Shown: positions 1 through 6,498, numbered from the stretch's first letter. The stretch is DNA of 18,766 bases from JANLQX01 sp031406385 (GCA_031406385.1 JANOHI010000051.1:1-18766); one strand, 5' to 3'. A program made the numbers and translations. Notes: generated from the sequence alone by a model not told the origin.

Positions 1-24
1 ATTGAGAACGGGGCTCCCTTGGTC

Positions 25-51
25 GCTGTTGCGTGGTCAGAGACCAACAGC
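25..51. repeat. Imperfect stem-loop near the window start
   Basis: GCTGT (25-29) pairs with ACAGC (47-51), and TGGTC (34-38) pairs with GACCA (42-46) around an AGA loop, with a four-base bulge on the left arm. It could be the terminator of a gene lying upstream of the window, but no T-run follows, so its role is unknown. Confidence 0.3.
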
Positions 52-61
52 ATCAAGGGCG

Positions 62-95
62 CCCCACCCTCATTGGTGGAGCCCTACGGGTGGGG
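62..95. repeat. 8-bp perfect inverted repeat with 18-nt loop
   Basis: CCCCACCC (62-69) is exactly complementary to GGGTGGGG (88-95), and AAATT follows. It could be a terminator-like hairpin for an upstream gene reading into the window. There is no coding context to settle this. Confidence 0.35.
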
Positions 96-556
96 AAATT
101 CAGTGAGCAACTCTGAGGAACTTCAGATGAGCGTGGTCACCACCAACAGGGCCCAGAAATACCCCTCCCGTCCGAACCAAGGGGATGCTCCTGGTCGCCC
201 GACGCGCACTGCGTCGAGGCCGCCAACGCCGGTTTCGGAGCGTTGACCAGACCACTCCTCCGTCTCACGATGACGCGTGGCGGACGAACCGAGCAGCTCG
301 ACGCCGGACACGATGACTGTGACGCTCGACATCGGTGCACGCATGAAGTCGACCTCACCGGAACGTTCGAAACTCGTTCTGTTCTTTGCCAGTCACGAGT
401 CCAGGTACTCGGCCGGCGCCGAGTTCGTATCGACGGTGGGCTAACCGCAGGCGTGCCCCATCGCTGAGGAGCACTGGGCTCGTGAGTCGAAACGCAGGTT
501 TCAACGAGCAGCGGGCGGGTAACGCTTCTCCAACCCCGAACCCGAACGAGGAATCG

Positions 557-967
557 ATGAAATCGACGGACTGCCCCATCACGGTGTCGCTCCTGTTCGG
601 TGCTCCCGTTGCTGATGTTCTCGCAGGATTTACCACGGTGTGGCTCCACGGTGTCCATGACCGATCGATCGCAGGCGCACTCTCGGCGGCCATCCAACGA
701 GCGTCAGACATCGACGAGGCGGACGTGATGGTGGACTTCAGTAAGGCAACTTCCGTCGACGCCGACACGTTCGGCGTGCTCGTCGCAGCCGGCCGTCTCT
801 TACAGCGGCGATCTCTGTCGCTTTCGGCGCGGGCACCGAATCCGGCTGTGCTGAGCTTCGCTCGGGCACACCGCTTCGCATGGCTGTTCGGCGTCGAGGG
901 GAAACGGTCCGCCGACGGAGTTTCGGTCGCCGAACCGCTTTCCAAAGGCGCGAGGATCAGCGAATAG
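557..967 (+). CDS. STAS-domain protein (anti-sigma factor antagonist-like)
   Basis: This 136-residue protein resembles the STAS fold of SpoIIAA-type anti-anti-sigma factors, which act in partner-switching regulation in the cytoplasm. A beta-strand with VMVDFSKATSVDADTFGVLV (about 57-76) matches the family's core strand-helix segment, and a late segment near FARAHRFAWLFGVE fits the C-terminal helix and strand. The position usually occupied by the phosphorylated Ser in the D-S-S-G turn reads D-A-D-T, so phosphorylation control may be altered or lost. I chose the ATG at 557 because GAGGAAT lies just upstream and because the residues of the longer frame before it are low-complexity and family-unlike. 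No kinase or sigma factor gene is adjacent, so the partner is unknown. The family is moderately certain and the biological role is not. Confidence 0.6.
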   Translation: MKSTDCPITVSLLFGAPVADVLAGFTTVWLHGVHDRSIAGALSAAIQRASDIDEADVMVDFSKATSVDADTFGVLVAAGRLLQRRSLSLSARAPNPAVLSFARAHRFAWLFGVEGKRSADGVSVAEPLSKGARISE

Positions 968-1173
968 TCGCCGAACGAGGGAGGCGTAGCCGATCACGAC
1001 ACCGCTCCCGCTCGTCGGACAAGAGATTCGAGTCCCCGATCCGCTTGCGCGCCGGCCTCCACCGGATGTTGAGCTAGACCAACACCAGGAGTCGTCCGCA
1101 GTCGCTCGCTGCATCTCCACACACTCGACCACTCCTGGCGCATGACGGAAAAGCATTGGTACGCGCGCTTACG

Positions 1174-1211
1174 TGACGCGGAAATGACGCGGCGACGCGG
1201 AGTTGACGCGG
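1174..1211 (+). repeat. Four closely spaced TGACGCGG-type direct repeats
   Basis: TGACGCGG occurs at 1174-1181, 1185-1192 and 1204-1211, with a GACGCGG copy ending at 1200. The spacing is 9 to 11 bases, close to one helical turn. The array lies about 60 bases before repeat unit C1, so it may be a protein-binding array linked to that element. There are no spacers of CRISPR type. Confidence 0.5.
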
Positions 1212-1260
1212 TCTGAGGGTCGCGAACGGCCATCAAAGGTCGTGAGCGGCAAGGTCCGAA

Positions 1261-1372
1261 ACCTACGCTGAGCAGGGCGAATACGTCTTGACCAGCCGGA
1301 ACGGAAATTCCCGAAACGGCCTCGCAGCGGGTTCGACTCCCCCCACCTCCACAAATGCATTTCCGCTGGTCA
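1261..1372 (+). repeat. Repeat unit C1: tRNA/tmRNA 3'-end-like core with flanking CTGACCAG motifs
   Basis: The core at 1327-1352 reads as a T-arm (GGG-TTCGACT-CCC) followed by an acceptor-like 3' strand CACCTCCA. It is identical over 26 bases to the core at 14100-14125 and has one mismatch to 2985-3010. Upstream are CTGAGCAGG at 1268 and TTGACCAG at 1288, exactly 20 bases apart, with ATACGTC between them. Downstream is the inverted motif CTGGTCA at 1366-1372. No matching 5' acceptor strand lies within tRNA distance, so this is a 3' fragment, not a whole RNA gene. An integrase attachment site is the simplest reading. Confidence 0.65.
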
Positions 1373-1671
1373 CAGCGTTTTCTGCTGTGACAATTCGGCG
1401 CGAGAGGCCTCAGAAAGCATCGGAGTTCGAGGCTGAGGGCGCGAAAAGGGCGTGCGGCCGCACCGAATTCGCACTTCTTTTGGTCGAATCCTGCGCCCTG
1501 TACCGCTGACCAGCGCTGATGACGGCCGCACGGTTCGGATCAGGCGGGGACGGGGTCACCATTCCCCCTTGCGGTTTGCGTGTTCACCTCACGCCGATGG
1601 CTCGACTCCGCTGGACCCACGCGTTGGCGCACTGCGAATCTGTCACAGGCTCCTGCGAAGATCGTCGTCCG

Positions 1672-2097
1672 ATGCAGTTCGACGCCTCTGTCCTCGAGGA
1701 TCTCCGCGGCACGCACCCCGCCTGGCGACTTCTGCGCTACGAGCGCGCCCCATTGGCGATCGCCTTCCTCCACCATGCCTTCGTCGGGCCGAACGCTCGC
1801 ACCATCGCCGAAGACTCGGCCATCGAGCTTTTGGACGACCTGTTGTACGCCCTTTGTGCCGACGACCCCAACCGAGACCGAGCGTCGAGGTCGGCACGCG
1901 AGTACCTGATGGAGTGGGCCGGCGACGGTCGAGCCTTCGTGCGCCGTTACTACCCGCTCGACAGCGAGGAACCCCACTTCGCCGTCACGCCAGGGGCGGA
2001 GCGCGCCATCGTGTGGCTCGGGACGCTGGGCCAGTCGAGCTTCGTTGGCACTGAATCGCGCCTGCGCACCCCTCCGTCGACGACACCAAGTCACTGA
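1672..2097 (+). pseudogene. jetA: Truncated Wadjet JetA-like protein (DUF3375 N-terminus)
   Basis: The 141 residues from the ATG at 1672 match the start of DUF3375 proteins, the JetA subunit of type I Wadjet plasmid-defence complexes. JetA belongs to the SMC-like JetABCD machine that cleaves circular DNA. Recognisable family segments are LRGTHPAWRLLR (11-22), AFLHHAFVGPNARTIAED (31-48), YLMEW (78-82), RRYYPLDSEEPHFAVTP (91-107) and FVGTESRL (124-131). After that last motif the sequence departs from the family and stops ten residues later. Full JetA is about 480-500 residues, so less than a third remains. No reading frame downstream resumes JetA, and jetB, jetC and jetD are absent. The remnant sits between repeat clusters C1 and C2, which suggests that a defence cassette was mostly deleted. 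Identification is from remembered family sequence. Confidence 0.7.
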
Positions 2098-2183
2098 ACA
2101 CCACCGCCAACGTCGACGTGCTCATCGACGCCAATCTCGCCCGCCCCGTCGCACCTTCATTGAACCAATGATCCGCCACGCAC

Positions 2184-2465
2184 TCATTGCTTGACGAGGC
2201 GTTCGAAGCGCTGCCGTGCGCCTTGACGGGTCATTCCAAGTTGGGCACCGATCGCACCCCACGAGACCCCGGCGAGGTGCGCCGCGACCGCAGCAGACTC
2301 GATCCTTGTGTCGGCTTCGCGGCGGGCGACGGCCGCCGATCGGAGTTCGCGAAGAGCGGCTGCGTCAACGACTTCGTATTCGGTGTCGTCGCGTCCGTCG
2401 AACGCCGAGACGATGGCCTCGACATCAAGTGCGCTCAAGTCTCGTGGATGCTTTTTCGTCGTCAT
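2184..2465 (-). CDS. Small helix-turn-helix protein, candidate antitoxin
   Basis: A 93-residue protein with a C-terminal helix-turn-helix: a helix around AAVAAHLAGVS (about 58-68), a turn, and the recognition helix in MTRQGARQRFERLVKQ (78-93). The first half is acidic and Ala/Arg-rich, likely helical. Its ATG overlaps the TGA of the preceding gene by four bases (ATGA, 2462-2465), so the two are translationally coupled. A small predicted enzyme or toxin followed by a DNA-binding protein, both under a palindromic operator, is the layout of type II toxin-antitoxin operons in which the second gene is the autorepressor. The DNA-binding call is fairly sure; the antitoxin role is inferred from context. 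Confidence 0.6.
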   Translation of the reverse strand: MTTKKHPRDLSALDVEAIVSAFDGRDDTEYEVVDAAALRELRSAAVARREADTRIESAAVAAHLAGVSWGAIGAQLGMTRQGARQRFERLVKQ

Positions 2466-2716
2466 GAGTTGTCCCTCCGAGTTGATTCGATCAGCTTCAG
2501 ATACTTCGGTCTCGCCGACATCGCATGAATCACGAAGTCATCGTCGGCATCAGAGAGAACTCCGATCTCGAAGAGCCGCCCAGCGCCGTCGGGACCGACG
2601 TACATCGTGAAATCCGGCTGGTCCGGTGTCGTGATGGCAATGATCGCATTGGCGTAGGCATGGCGGATGTCCTCGTCGGAGACCCCGTGTTTCCGAGCAC
2701 TCGGGAGCACCTCCAT
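2462..2716 (-). CDS. Small protein, candidate BrnT/RelE-like toxin
   Basis: An 84-residue protein beginning near MEVLPSARKHGVSDEDI and ending with GRLFEIGVLSDADDDFVIHAMSARPKYLKLI. The N-terminal K-H-G-V-x-x-E/D segment, a central strand with G-R-L-F-E-I-G, and a final VIHAMSARPKY strand followed by a helix resemble the compact BrnT/RelE-like toxin fold. I cannot assign a precise family. Longer frames run upstream to 2893, but I chose the ATG at 2716 because homology-like sequence begins there and because a TACAGT -10 box lies seven bases before it, consistent with a leaderless transcript. It overlaps the downstream helix-turn-helix gene by four bases. Toxin activity is an inference from size, fold resemblance and operon layout. 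Confidence 0.55.
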   Translation of the reverse strand: MEVLPSARKHGVSDEDIRHAYANAIIAITTPDQPDFTMYVGPDGAGRLFEIGVLSDADDDFVIHAMSARPKYLKLIESTRRDNS

Positions 2717-2717
2717 G

Positions 2718-2737
2718 GCGACAACTGTAGTTGTCGC
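2718..2737 (-). promoter_or_regulatory. Perfect palindromic operator over a leaderless promoter of the TA-like pair
   Basis: GCGACAACT (2718-2726) and AGTTGTCGC (2729-2737) form a perfect 9-bp inverted repeat with a two-base centre, one base upstream of the start codon at 2716. Read on the minus strand it contains TACAGT (2729-2724), a good -10 box seven bases before ATG. TTGCGC lies 18 bases further upstream (2753-2748) as a -35. There is no room for a ribosome binding site. A second small palindrome, GTTGCGCAAC, covers 2745-2754 at the -35. Repressor binding here would block transcription directly. Confidence 0.75.
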
Positions 2738-2936
2738 ATCGACAGTTGCGCAACCCTCGGATCCCGGCCCGTACCGATGCCTCGCAGGTACGGAATCATC
2801 ACGCTTCGCGTTCGACTGAAGCTCGAGCGAAACCATCCCACGAGGGCGCAGAAGGGGCGCGAGGGCGCGCCGAGGGCGCGCAATACCGGCCATCTATGGT
2901 CATGAAAGGCCACGAACGGCGGGTCGAAAACACATC

Positions 2937-3031
2937 CCGACCTGGGCAGATACGTCCTGACCAGGCACAACAGTATCGCCACAAGCGGGTTCGACTCCCC
3001 CCGCCTCCACCAAAACGTGCCTCTGACCAGG
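2937..3031 (+). repeat. Repeat unit C2: tRNA/tmRNA 3'-end-like core with flanking CTGACCAG motifs
   Basis: The core at 2985-3010 differs from C1 and C3 at one position and here is followed by CCA-like bases (CCTCCACCA). Upstream are CCGACCTGG at 2937 and CTGACCAG at 2957, again 20 bases apart, with ATACGTC between them. CTGACCAGG follows at 3023-3031. This shared spacing argues for a conserved protein-binding unit, not a chance T-arm. Confidence 0.65.
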
Positions 3032-3185
3032 TAAAAGAGGTCAAAACGGAGCGAAACGCCCTGATTCCCCCCTCCTTCCGGTTCGAGCAGCACGTGCCCT
3101 GACAGCACGTGCCCTGAGCAGGCCAAACGCGAACGAGGGGACGGGGGCATGATTCCCCCCCGCCTTCGGTCGAGCCAGGGCACAG
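3023..3185 (+). repeat. Two degenerate further units of the C-type repeat
   Basis: CTGACCAG at 3023 is followed 40 bases later by GATTCCCCCCTCCTTCC (from 3063). CTGAGCAG at 3114 is followed 37 bases later by GATTCCCCCCCGCCTTC (from 3151). In unit C2 the same two elements are 35 bases apart. The two GATTCCCC segments also resemble each other through GGTTCGAGC and GGTCGAGCC. They look like decayed copies of the T-arm and acceptor core arranged head to tail. Confidence 0.5.
3088..3117 (+). repeat. 15-bp tandem duplication
   Basis: CAGCACGTGCCCTGA occurs at 3088-3102 and again, perfectly, at 3103-3117. Each copy contains the palindrome GCACGTGC and ends in CCTGA, the left half of the repeat family's CCTGA[C/G]CAGG motif. 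The second copy runs directly into CCTGAGCAGG. Confidence 0.7.
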
Positions 3186-3628
3186 GTCGGCTACCGGAAC
3201 GAACCGACCGAATGTTCCTGTCACCCGGCGTCAAGCCGCTAACCGACTCGGCAACCTGGAGATCATCAACCACGTACGCCGGCCGCTGGTCTCGACCATT
3301 TCCGCCCACGATCTTCGGCGCCGACCGACACACAGGTCTGCTCGGACCACGCCGATGCATCGTCGACCTTCCGCCCCTCCACATGTGCAGGACCGAACAG
3401 GGTAGTGGGCGCAATCCGCAATTCGCTTGCCCACCCGCGGATCGCACCCCTCCGACCTCCTCCGAATCGCAGCATCGTTCCCCGCCGCCCTACGCCCCAT
3501 CCCGGCACTCGAGTTCCTGCTGTGACACCACCAAACGACGCACGACCGCCGGGCCCATGTTCTCGACCTTGCGTCAAGCCGCCCAAAAGCGCGGGATCAA
3601 CCAACGCTATCTTCCGACGTCGTTTGAG

Positions 3629-3840
3629 TCAGGGCCGTTGTTTCGCGCGAATCGCGTCGAGACGGTGGTGGTATTCCTCGACGTCGATCTCGCCTCGAGC
3701 GAAGCGTTCGTGAAGGATGTCTTCAGGTCCGGTGATCGCAGGGGTACTGGCGTTCCCGAGGGCAGAGACCCGCTGATGTGGCCTCGATGTCGGACCACGC
3801 TCGTGATGATCCAGACGATACCGACCCAAAACGCGATCAT
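3629..3840 (-). pseudogene. SHOCT-domain membrane protein, frameshifted
   Basis: Two frames together make a standard small SHOCT protein. From the ATG at 3840 the first frame gives a membrane helix, MIAFWVGIVWIITSVV. The second frame, ending at 3629, gives the SHOCT domain PEDILHERFARGEIDVEEYHHRL. The 212 bases are one short of a multiple of three. Adding one C in the CCCC run at 3741-3744 joins the frames smoothly as TPVPPAITGPEDIL. SHOCT domains are short oligomerisation modules often found in small membrane proteins near copper and stress genes. The gene is divergent from the cupredoxin-like lipoprotein gene. Whether the frameshift is biological or a base-calling error cannot be told here. 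Confidence 0.65.
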
Positions 3841-4046
3841 GAGCACTGAATCCGGAGGTCCTGCCAGGGCCGAACGTCCCCCTACCCGCACCACGGAACC
3901 GTTCGTTGGTCGAGACAACTTCAGTGTTTGAACGCACCAAGGGGCGGGTAGGAGAAGAGTCGTTGTTGAGACGTGCCAATCAGGCTCACCTGGCTTGATG
4001 AGCGCAACCCACATCGATCTATTCGACGAGATGGAGGGAATCAACA

Positions 4047-4640
4047 ATGGATGCTCTGCGCACGCTCCTGTTGCGGGGCAGACGCCGCATGCGGCCGGTG
4101 CTCGCTATCGGCGTGTTCGCCGTCGGCGTGCCGGTGGTCCTTGGAGGCTGCGGATCAGGCAAGGTCGCAGCGCCCTCGTCCGCGCCCTCATCGGTGGCAA
4201 CCGGTACTGCGATAGACCGAACGTTCGTGTTGAACGAATTCACGATCAAGGTTGGGTCGAAGTCTCTGTCGAGCGGAAAGGTGTTACTCACCGCCAACAA
4301 TGTCGGCAACGAGGAACACGAGTTGGTGCTCGTCCGAGCGTCAGCGGTTTCTGATCTTCCTACCAAAGCGGATGGATCGGTCGACGAGGACAAGATCGCC
4401 GAGACCGACAAAGTCGGCGAAATCGAACACGTGATGTCCCACCAAACCGAATCCAGCACCTTCCAGCTCGACCCGGGAACCTACGTCGCGTTCTGCAACC
4501 TGATCGACCAGATGGGCACCGGATCGATGATGAACGGAACGGACCAGTCCGTCGCTGGTGGTTCAGCCATGAACGGAAACATGAGCACCGGTCACGTGCA
4601 CTTTGCCCGCGGCATGTATCAGATGATCGTTGTGAAGTAG
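4047..4640 (+). CDS. Cupredoxin-like lipoprotein
   Basis: A 197-residue exported protein. A basic N-terminus and hydrophobic helix (15-32) end in the lipobox LGGC with Cys35, so it is probably a lipoprotein anchored outside the membrane. The mature part has a cupredoxin pattern: His91 in NEEHELVL, Cys150 in YVAFCNL, His185 in HVHF and Met190 in ARGMYQ. His185 and Met190 are five apart, as in plastocyanin-type sites. Between Cys150 and His185 is an unusual insert of about 30 residues rich in Gly, Ser and Met, which might bind additional copper. GGAGGG about ten bases before the ATG supports the start. The next gene is a CopB fragment, so a role in copper handling or electron transfer is likely. 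Copper binding itself is inferred. Confidence 0.75.
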   Translation: MDALRTLLLRGRRRMRPVLAIGVFAVGVPVVLGGCGSGKVAAPSSAPSSVATGTAIDRTFVLNEFTIKVGSKSLSSGKVLLTANNVGNEEHELVLVRASAVSDLPTKADGSVDEDKIAETDKVGEIEHVMSHQTESSTFQLDPGTYVAFCNLIDQMGTGSMMNGTDQSVAGGSAMNGNMSTGHVHFARGMYQMIVVK

Positions 4641-4649
4641 CTGTCCCCG

Positions 4650-4999
4650 ATGCGAACTGACGTCAACCATGACATGGCGATGGACCATGCCCACCACCGA
4701 GGAGACGTGCGGCCGCCCGCTGTCGCACCTCACGACAAGGGAACGGGGACTCGCAAGATCACGCCGCGATGACGGCCGACATCTCGCAGAGTCCTGGAAT
4801 GGACCACGGCCAAGGACACGGCATGGACCATGCGGCGATGTTTCGTCGCAAGTTCTGGATCAGCCTGATCCTCACTGTCCCGGCTGTCGTGTTTCCCTCC
4901 GCGGCAGAACTGCGCCGAAGGGCCAGCCTGCCCCGACATGCGTTGCGCTTCGTCGTGCTCAACCTCAAAATCCTGAAGCTCTCCCGTCAACACCACTGA
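4650..4999 (+). pseudogene. copB: CopB-type copper ATPase N-terminal remnant
   Basis: A first short frame (4650-4772) encodes a His/Met-rich 40-residue peptide (NHDMAMDHAHH). It overlaps by ATGA a second frame (4769-4999) that continues GMDHGQGHGMDHAAMFRRKF and then a membrane segment WISLILTVPAVVF. This is the typical metal-binding tail and first helix of P1B-type CopB ATPases, which normally exceed 650 residues. The combined 350 bases are one short of a multiple of three, so a single missing base near 4763-4769 would join both parts. After PAVVFPS the sequence changes abruptly to an Arg-rich tail ending near LNLKILKLSRQHH, probably the end of another gene fused by deletion. All transport and phosphorylation domains are missing, so it cannot pump copper. 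Confidence 0.65.
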
Positions 5000-5035
5000 C
5001 CGCCCGAGGCGGAGTTCGACCCGTAGATTCAGCCC

Positions 5036-5707
5036 ATGACGAAGACCACGATCGACCCTCTCCAGGGATGGCGCCACGCCCTGGTCGTCATCGCCCATCC
5101 CGACGACGAGAGCTTCGGGCTCGGCGCAGTGCTGGCAGCACTCGTCGCACAGACGTGCACGGTGAGCGTGCTGTGCTTCACCCGAGGCGAGGCCAGCACC
5201 CTCGGAGCGACATCCGACCTCGCGGCGATCCGCGCCAGCGAGTTGCGCGAGGCGGCCGATGAGCTCGGGGTGCGCGACGTGGTGCTGTTGAGCTACCCCG
5301 ACGGGGCGCTCGCTTCGGTGGACGAGTCGGTCCTCGATGAGGACCTCCGTTGCCGGCTCGATGGGATCGACCTGCTCGTCGCGTTCGAGCCGTCCGGCGT
5401 CACTGGGCACCCAGACCACCGGGCAGCAACCGAGTCCGCCATGCGGGTTGCGGCGGCACACGGCCGGGCATTCCTCGAATGGGGACTCCGCTCCGACGTA
5501 GCCGATGCGCTGCGGGCCGAGTTCGGCGTCGCGTTCAGCGCGCTCGACGACGAACGGAGCGAGACCATCACCGTCGATCGTGCAGTGCAGTGGCGAGCGA
5601 TCGCCCGCCACCGCACCCAGGCCACCGGGAACCCCGTGCTGACACGGCGCCTGGCGTTGCAGGGTGACCACGAGAATGTCCGGCTGACCCCGGCCGACCA
5701 GTGGTGA
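5036..5707 (+). CDS. PIG-L family deacetylase
   Basis: A 223-residue cytoplasmic protein of the LmbE/PIG-L family, zinc-dependent de-N-acetylases acting on GlcNAc-type substrates. The family includes MshB of mycothiol synthesis and the mycothiol conjugate amidase Mca. The metal motif AHPDDE is at 20-25 (His21, Asp24) and the third ligand motif GHPDH at 124-128 (His128). Length matches the short members of the family, so it is not obviously MshB or Mca, which are nearer 300 residues. No clear Shine-Dalgarno sequence precedes the ATG. TAGATT lies six bases upstream, which suggests a leaderless mRNA. A strong hairpin begins at its stop codon. The exact substrate cannot be read from sequence; a link to thiol chemistry fits the sulfur-stress neighbours but is speculative. 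Confidence 0.8.
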   Translation: MTKTTIDPLQGWRHALVVIAHPDDESFGLGAVLAALVAQTCTVSVLCFTRGEASTLGATSDLAAIRASELREAADELGVRDVVLLSYPDGALASVDESVLDEDLRCRLDGIDLLVAFEPSGVTGHPDHRAATESAMRVAAAHGRAFLEWGLRSDVADALRAEFGVAFSALDDERSETITVDRAVQWRAIARHRTQATGNPVLTRRLALQGDHENVRLTPADQW

Positions 5708-5750
5708 CACCCTGCTGCATTGGCGAGGCCTTCGGCGGGGCGGGTGTCAC
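5704..5750 (+). terminator. Hairpin at the end of the PIG-L gene
   Basis: GTGACACCC (5704-5712) pairs perfectly with GGGTGTCAC (5742-5750) around a 29-base GC-rich loop that can itself fold. The left arm covers the stop codon. No U-tract follows, as is common in high-GC actinobacteria, so terminator function is plausible but unproven. Confidence 0.45.
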
Positions 5751-5888
5751 GAGCCGAAACGGTAGAAGACCAGCGCGACCCCGCCACCGGTTCGCGTGTC
5801 CGACTCAGCGCAGCGGATGGAAGACCAGCGGTGACGAGACCATCCTTTCGTCATCGCACTGCTGCGGCCGAGCGCGATCGGCACCGAT

Positions 5889-6134
5889 TCACCAACGACA
5901 CTGCCGGGACACTCCGAACCGACCGAGAACGAGCGATGCGGGGCATGCTCCGAGCAGCACGTAGGACCACTGGTTCACACCGACGAATGCGGTGAGAACC
6001 AGGAACCACGGACTCACCGTGGCAGCAAGAAGTGCGCTGATCAGGGTCACCGTGCCGGCCATCGCGAACAACACCCGCTCGAGGGGCCATCCACCCACGT
6101 CGCGACCGTTTGCCACTGTTCCTTGTGTACCCAT
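5889..6134 (-). CDS. DUF2892 (YgaP-like) membrane protein
   Basis: An 81-residue protein with two membrane segments, around VLFAMAGTVTLISALLAATV and WFLVLTAFVGVNQWSYVL, followed by the G-x-C-P turn (LGACPASLVL) that marks DUF2892. This is the inner-membrane part found in YgaP-type rhodaneses and commonly encoded beside rhodanese genes. I chose the ATG at 6134 because AAAGGAAA lies just upstream; the longer frame would run through the promoter. The gene has its own ATACC-N6-GGTAT operator at 6161-6176, tying it to the sulfur regulon. Likely a membrane partner in persulfide or sulfur handling, but the biochemical role of the domain is not established. Confidence 0.75.
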   Translation of the reverse strand: MGTQGTVANGRDVGGWPLERVLFAMAGTVTLISALLAATVSPWFLVLTAFVGVNQWSYVLLGACPASLVLGRFGVSRQCRW

Positions 6135-6157
6135 CTGAGTTTCCTTTCGTCCAGCCA

Positions 6158-6176
6158 AGCATACCCCATGGGGTAT
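6158..6176 (-). promoter_or_regulatory. CsoR/CstR-like operator over the promoter of the DUF2892 gene
   Basis: ATACCCCATGGGGTAT at 6161-6176 is a perfect 16-bp palindrome. On the minus strand the GGTAT half runs into TATGCT (6163-6158), a likely -10 box about 23 bases before the start codon. The same GGTATGCT arrangement occurs before the persulfide dioxygenase gene. Confidence 0.75.
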
Positions 6177-6444
6177 ATGTCCGAAACGTCCTGTGCTGGT
6201 GAAACGCATCGGCCGGTTACCTGGTGTTACACCTAGGGGACGCCAGACGCTCGGGACTCGGGACGAGTGGCCCTACTTCCGCGCACGGCGCTCCCTACCC
6301 ATGGCCGACGTCATTGCGGCCCCCGCCCAGCGACCACCACGTCTCCGGCCCCGACGTCAGTGGTCGTCAGCTCACCGGCCGGTGTACGCGCACTGCGCAA
6401 TCTCCGGGTTGCGGTGAGCGAGGTGGTTGCCGGTCGGACTCCCG

Positions 6445-6463
6445 ATACCGTGCCAGGTATACG
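6445..6463 (+). promoter_or_regulatory. CsoR/CstR-like operator before the glutaredoxin unit
   Basis: ATACCGTGCCAGGTAT (6445-6460) has the same ATACC-N6-GGTAT frame as the other sites, although its centre is less symmetrical. The GGTAT half overlaps TATACG (6458-6463), a candidate -10 box 35 bases before the GTG at 6499. Confidence 0.6.
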
Positions 6464-6498
6464 GTGGATCGAGTCAGCTACATCGAGGAGCGTACGAC

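Larger units (their letters stand above)
1..556. other. Gene-poor leader region
   Basis: Apart from the two inverted repeats near 25-95, I see no recognisable protein or RNA gene here. The open frames have no family resemblance, overlap one another on both strands, and lack convincing ribosome binding sites. Confidence 0.5.
968..1671. other. Intergenic stretch carrying repeats and no clear gene
   Basis: The stretch holds the TGACGCGG array and repeat unit C1. There is a further CTGACCAG at about 1507 and a GAGGGCGCG-type GC-rich patch near 1434 that recurs upstream of C2 and C3. Open frames through the repeat core give GESNP- or SRTR-type peptides, which are typical spurious translations of RNA-gene 3' ends. 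Confidence 0.5.
2755..3628. other. Non-coding or unrecognised stretch around repeat cluster C2
   Basis: From 2755 to 2936 there is only a GC-rich patch with repeated GAGGGCGC (about 2842-2885). The repeat cluster occupies 2937-3185. From 3186 to 3628 I recognise no protein family on either strand, although long overlapping open frames exist. It may be decayed mobile DNA, but no transposase or integrase motif could be read. Confidence 0.45.
6135..6498. other. Regulatory intergenic region
   Basis: This divergent region holds the two operator sites (6161-6176 and 6445-6460). Between 6185 and 6440 I see no gene or structured RNA. Open frames there are low-complexity Pro/Arg-rich translations. 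Confidence 0.5.

Noticed and set aside
1174..1211. CRISPR array
   Set aside because: Repeats are 8 bases with 1-3 base gaps; there are no unique spacers of normal length and no cas genes.
1277..1352. A complete tRNA ending at the C1 core
   Set aside because: No GGAGGTG-type 5' acceptor strand, D-arm or anticodon arm can be formed in the 75-95 bases upstream of any of the three cores. Only the T-arm and 3' strand are present.
1169..1360. Minus-strand open frames containing GESNP or SRTR peptides (also near 2530-3447 and 14007-14297)
   Set aside because: They are translations of the repeat core itself, a familiar artefact of RNA-gene 3' ends, and have no ribosome binding sites.
1672..2183. 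A functional Wadjet system
   Set aside because: Only the N-terminal third of JetA is present and none of the SMC-like, kleisin-like or nuclease genes follows.
3186..3606. Possible transposase remnant
   Set aside because: Frames here have a vaguely basic C-terminal look, but no DDE or recombinase motif and no terminal inverted repeats could be found.
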